64,000 nt of DNA, taken from assembly GCF_003026815.1 (NCBI RefSeq), contig NZ_PYOG01000013.1, forward strand, positions 41,075 through 105,074. Direction: 5' to 3'. Below, piece after piece: positions 63,711 to 64,000 of the stretch. The notes under the pieces are model-generated. The model did no database searches. It saw nothing but the letters and a program-made list of their open reading frames with translations, and had not been told where the DNA came from. The position numbers and the translations under genes were made by a program. The stretch's first letter is position 1, and each line of letters begins with the position of its first letter. This stretch comes from Photobacterium damselae (GTDB taxonomy: Bacteria > Pseudomonadota > Gammaproteobacteria > Enterobacterales > Vibrionaceae).

Positions 63711-64000
63711 TCACGGCTTTTTTCTGGTACTGGGTTTAAATTGTTCAGGGTGAACTAAGACAGGATTGATGGCTTCAAGTTGCCGAATGGCTCGTTGTTG
63801 AGCTGTTCGTTTCGGGGCTTTTTTACTACGACTGCGTGTTTGTTGTTGCTCAAATTCTTGCTGTTTTTCCTGAGCAAATTTCAAAACGGCACCTAAACGT
63901 TTATTATCGACTATCTGGCCTTGGTCAATATCAGCCAGTTTATCGAACACTTTGAACGTGAGTTTTCGCTGGCCGTATTGGATAGCAATGGTCCCATCTG
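63711..64000 (-). CDS. Transposase C-terminal end (ISNCY-type, runs off the window)
   Basis: The minus-strand frame is open from the window edge to a stop at 63711, giving the last 96 or so residues of a larger protein. The stretch DGTIAIQYGQRKLTFKVFDK followed by a lysine- and glutamine-rich tail (QEKQQEFEQQ, SKKAPKR) resembles the C terminus of integrase-core transposases of the ISNCY/IS1202-like group. A GTG at 63950 could look like a start but the frame continues upstream. The family call is tentative because the catalytic domain is outside the window. Confidence 0.65.
   Translation of the reverse strand, partial: DGTIAIQYGQRKLTFKVFDKLADIDQGQIVDNKRLGAVLKFAQEKQQEFEQQQTRSRSKKAPKRTAQQRAIRQLEAINPVLVHPEQFKPSTRKKP

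Overview
The window looks like a stretch of a Vibrionaceae genome (Vibrio, Aliivibrio or Photobacterium type). The evidence is the low G+C content, the gene families present (adjacent transaldolase and transketolase genes, a YeeN-type YebC, an iron-sulfur photolyase, a DUF808 protein) and short palindromes beginning and ending with ACCCAA/TTGGGT of the kind scattered through these genomes. The gene mix resembles a second chromosome, but that is inference. I saw no rRNA, tRNA, CRISPR array or replication origin.

Positions 1-28000 are dominated by a glycosaminoglycan (chondroitin/hyaluronan-type) catabolic locus. An apparent operon (1-6316) encodes a mannose-family PTS permease (EIIC partial, EIID, EIIA), an N-acetylgalactosamine-6-phosphate deacetylase, KduI, KduD, a GH105-type unsaturated uronyl hydrolase and a secreted CBM9-like protein. 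Two PL8 lyases of different architecture (11528-13948 and 14677-17757), a sulfatase with its radical SAM maturase (18017-20973) and a cytoplasmic DUF2264/GH154 protein follow. An aldolase-KdgK-Eda-DJ-1 set (22981-26168) and a FadL-type porin (26402-27937) end the locus. The inferred flow is: extracellular or periplasmic polymer is depolymerised and desulfated; unsaturated disaccharide enters, probably phosphorylated, through the PTS; uronyl hydrolase splits it; the uronate goes through KduI, KduD, KdgK and Eda to pyruvate and glyceraldehyde-3-phosphate; the amino sugar goes through deacetylation towards tagatose bisphosphate. EIIB, the amino-sugar isomerase/deaminase, the tagatose-6-phosphate kinase and the dedicated regulator are not visible and may lie to the left.

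Embedded in this locus is a separate module (7944-11262): a GntR/FCD regulator divergent from a two-gene UxaA/SuyAB-type lyase and a DMT transporter, with a perfect operator-like palindrome between them. Beside it are a secreted protein of unknown function, a small membrane protein with a hairpin over its ribosome binding site, and the remnant of a Crp/Fnr-type regulator.

Positions 28000-62400 are mixed chromosomal genes. They include a YebC-family protein, an IclR regulator with an arginase-family hydrolase, a secreted deaminase-like amidohydrolase, a VirK/YbjX protein, an RND efflux pump with a divergent TetR gene, a YgiW-type OB-fold protein, a HAD phosphatase, a glycine-betaine-type ABC transporter and a LysR gene divergent from an atypical adenylosuccinate synthetase paralogue. 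They continue with an isoaspartyl peptidase, a nucleoside hydrolase, an FeS photolyase, a 45-residue zinc ribbon, an AaeXAB-type aromatic acid efflux set with its LysR regulator, a DUF808 protein, a YtcJ-like amidohydrolase, and transketolase plus transaldolase. A promoter/terminator pair at about 59010-59130 on the minus strand suggests an unannotated small RNA.

The right end (62894-64000) holds a gene cut at its 5' end by an insertion sequence whose transposase runs out of the window.
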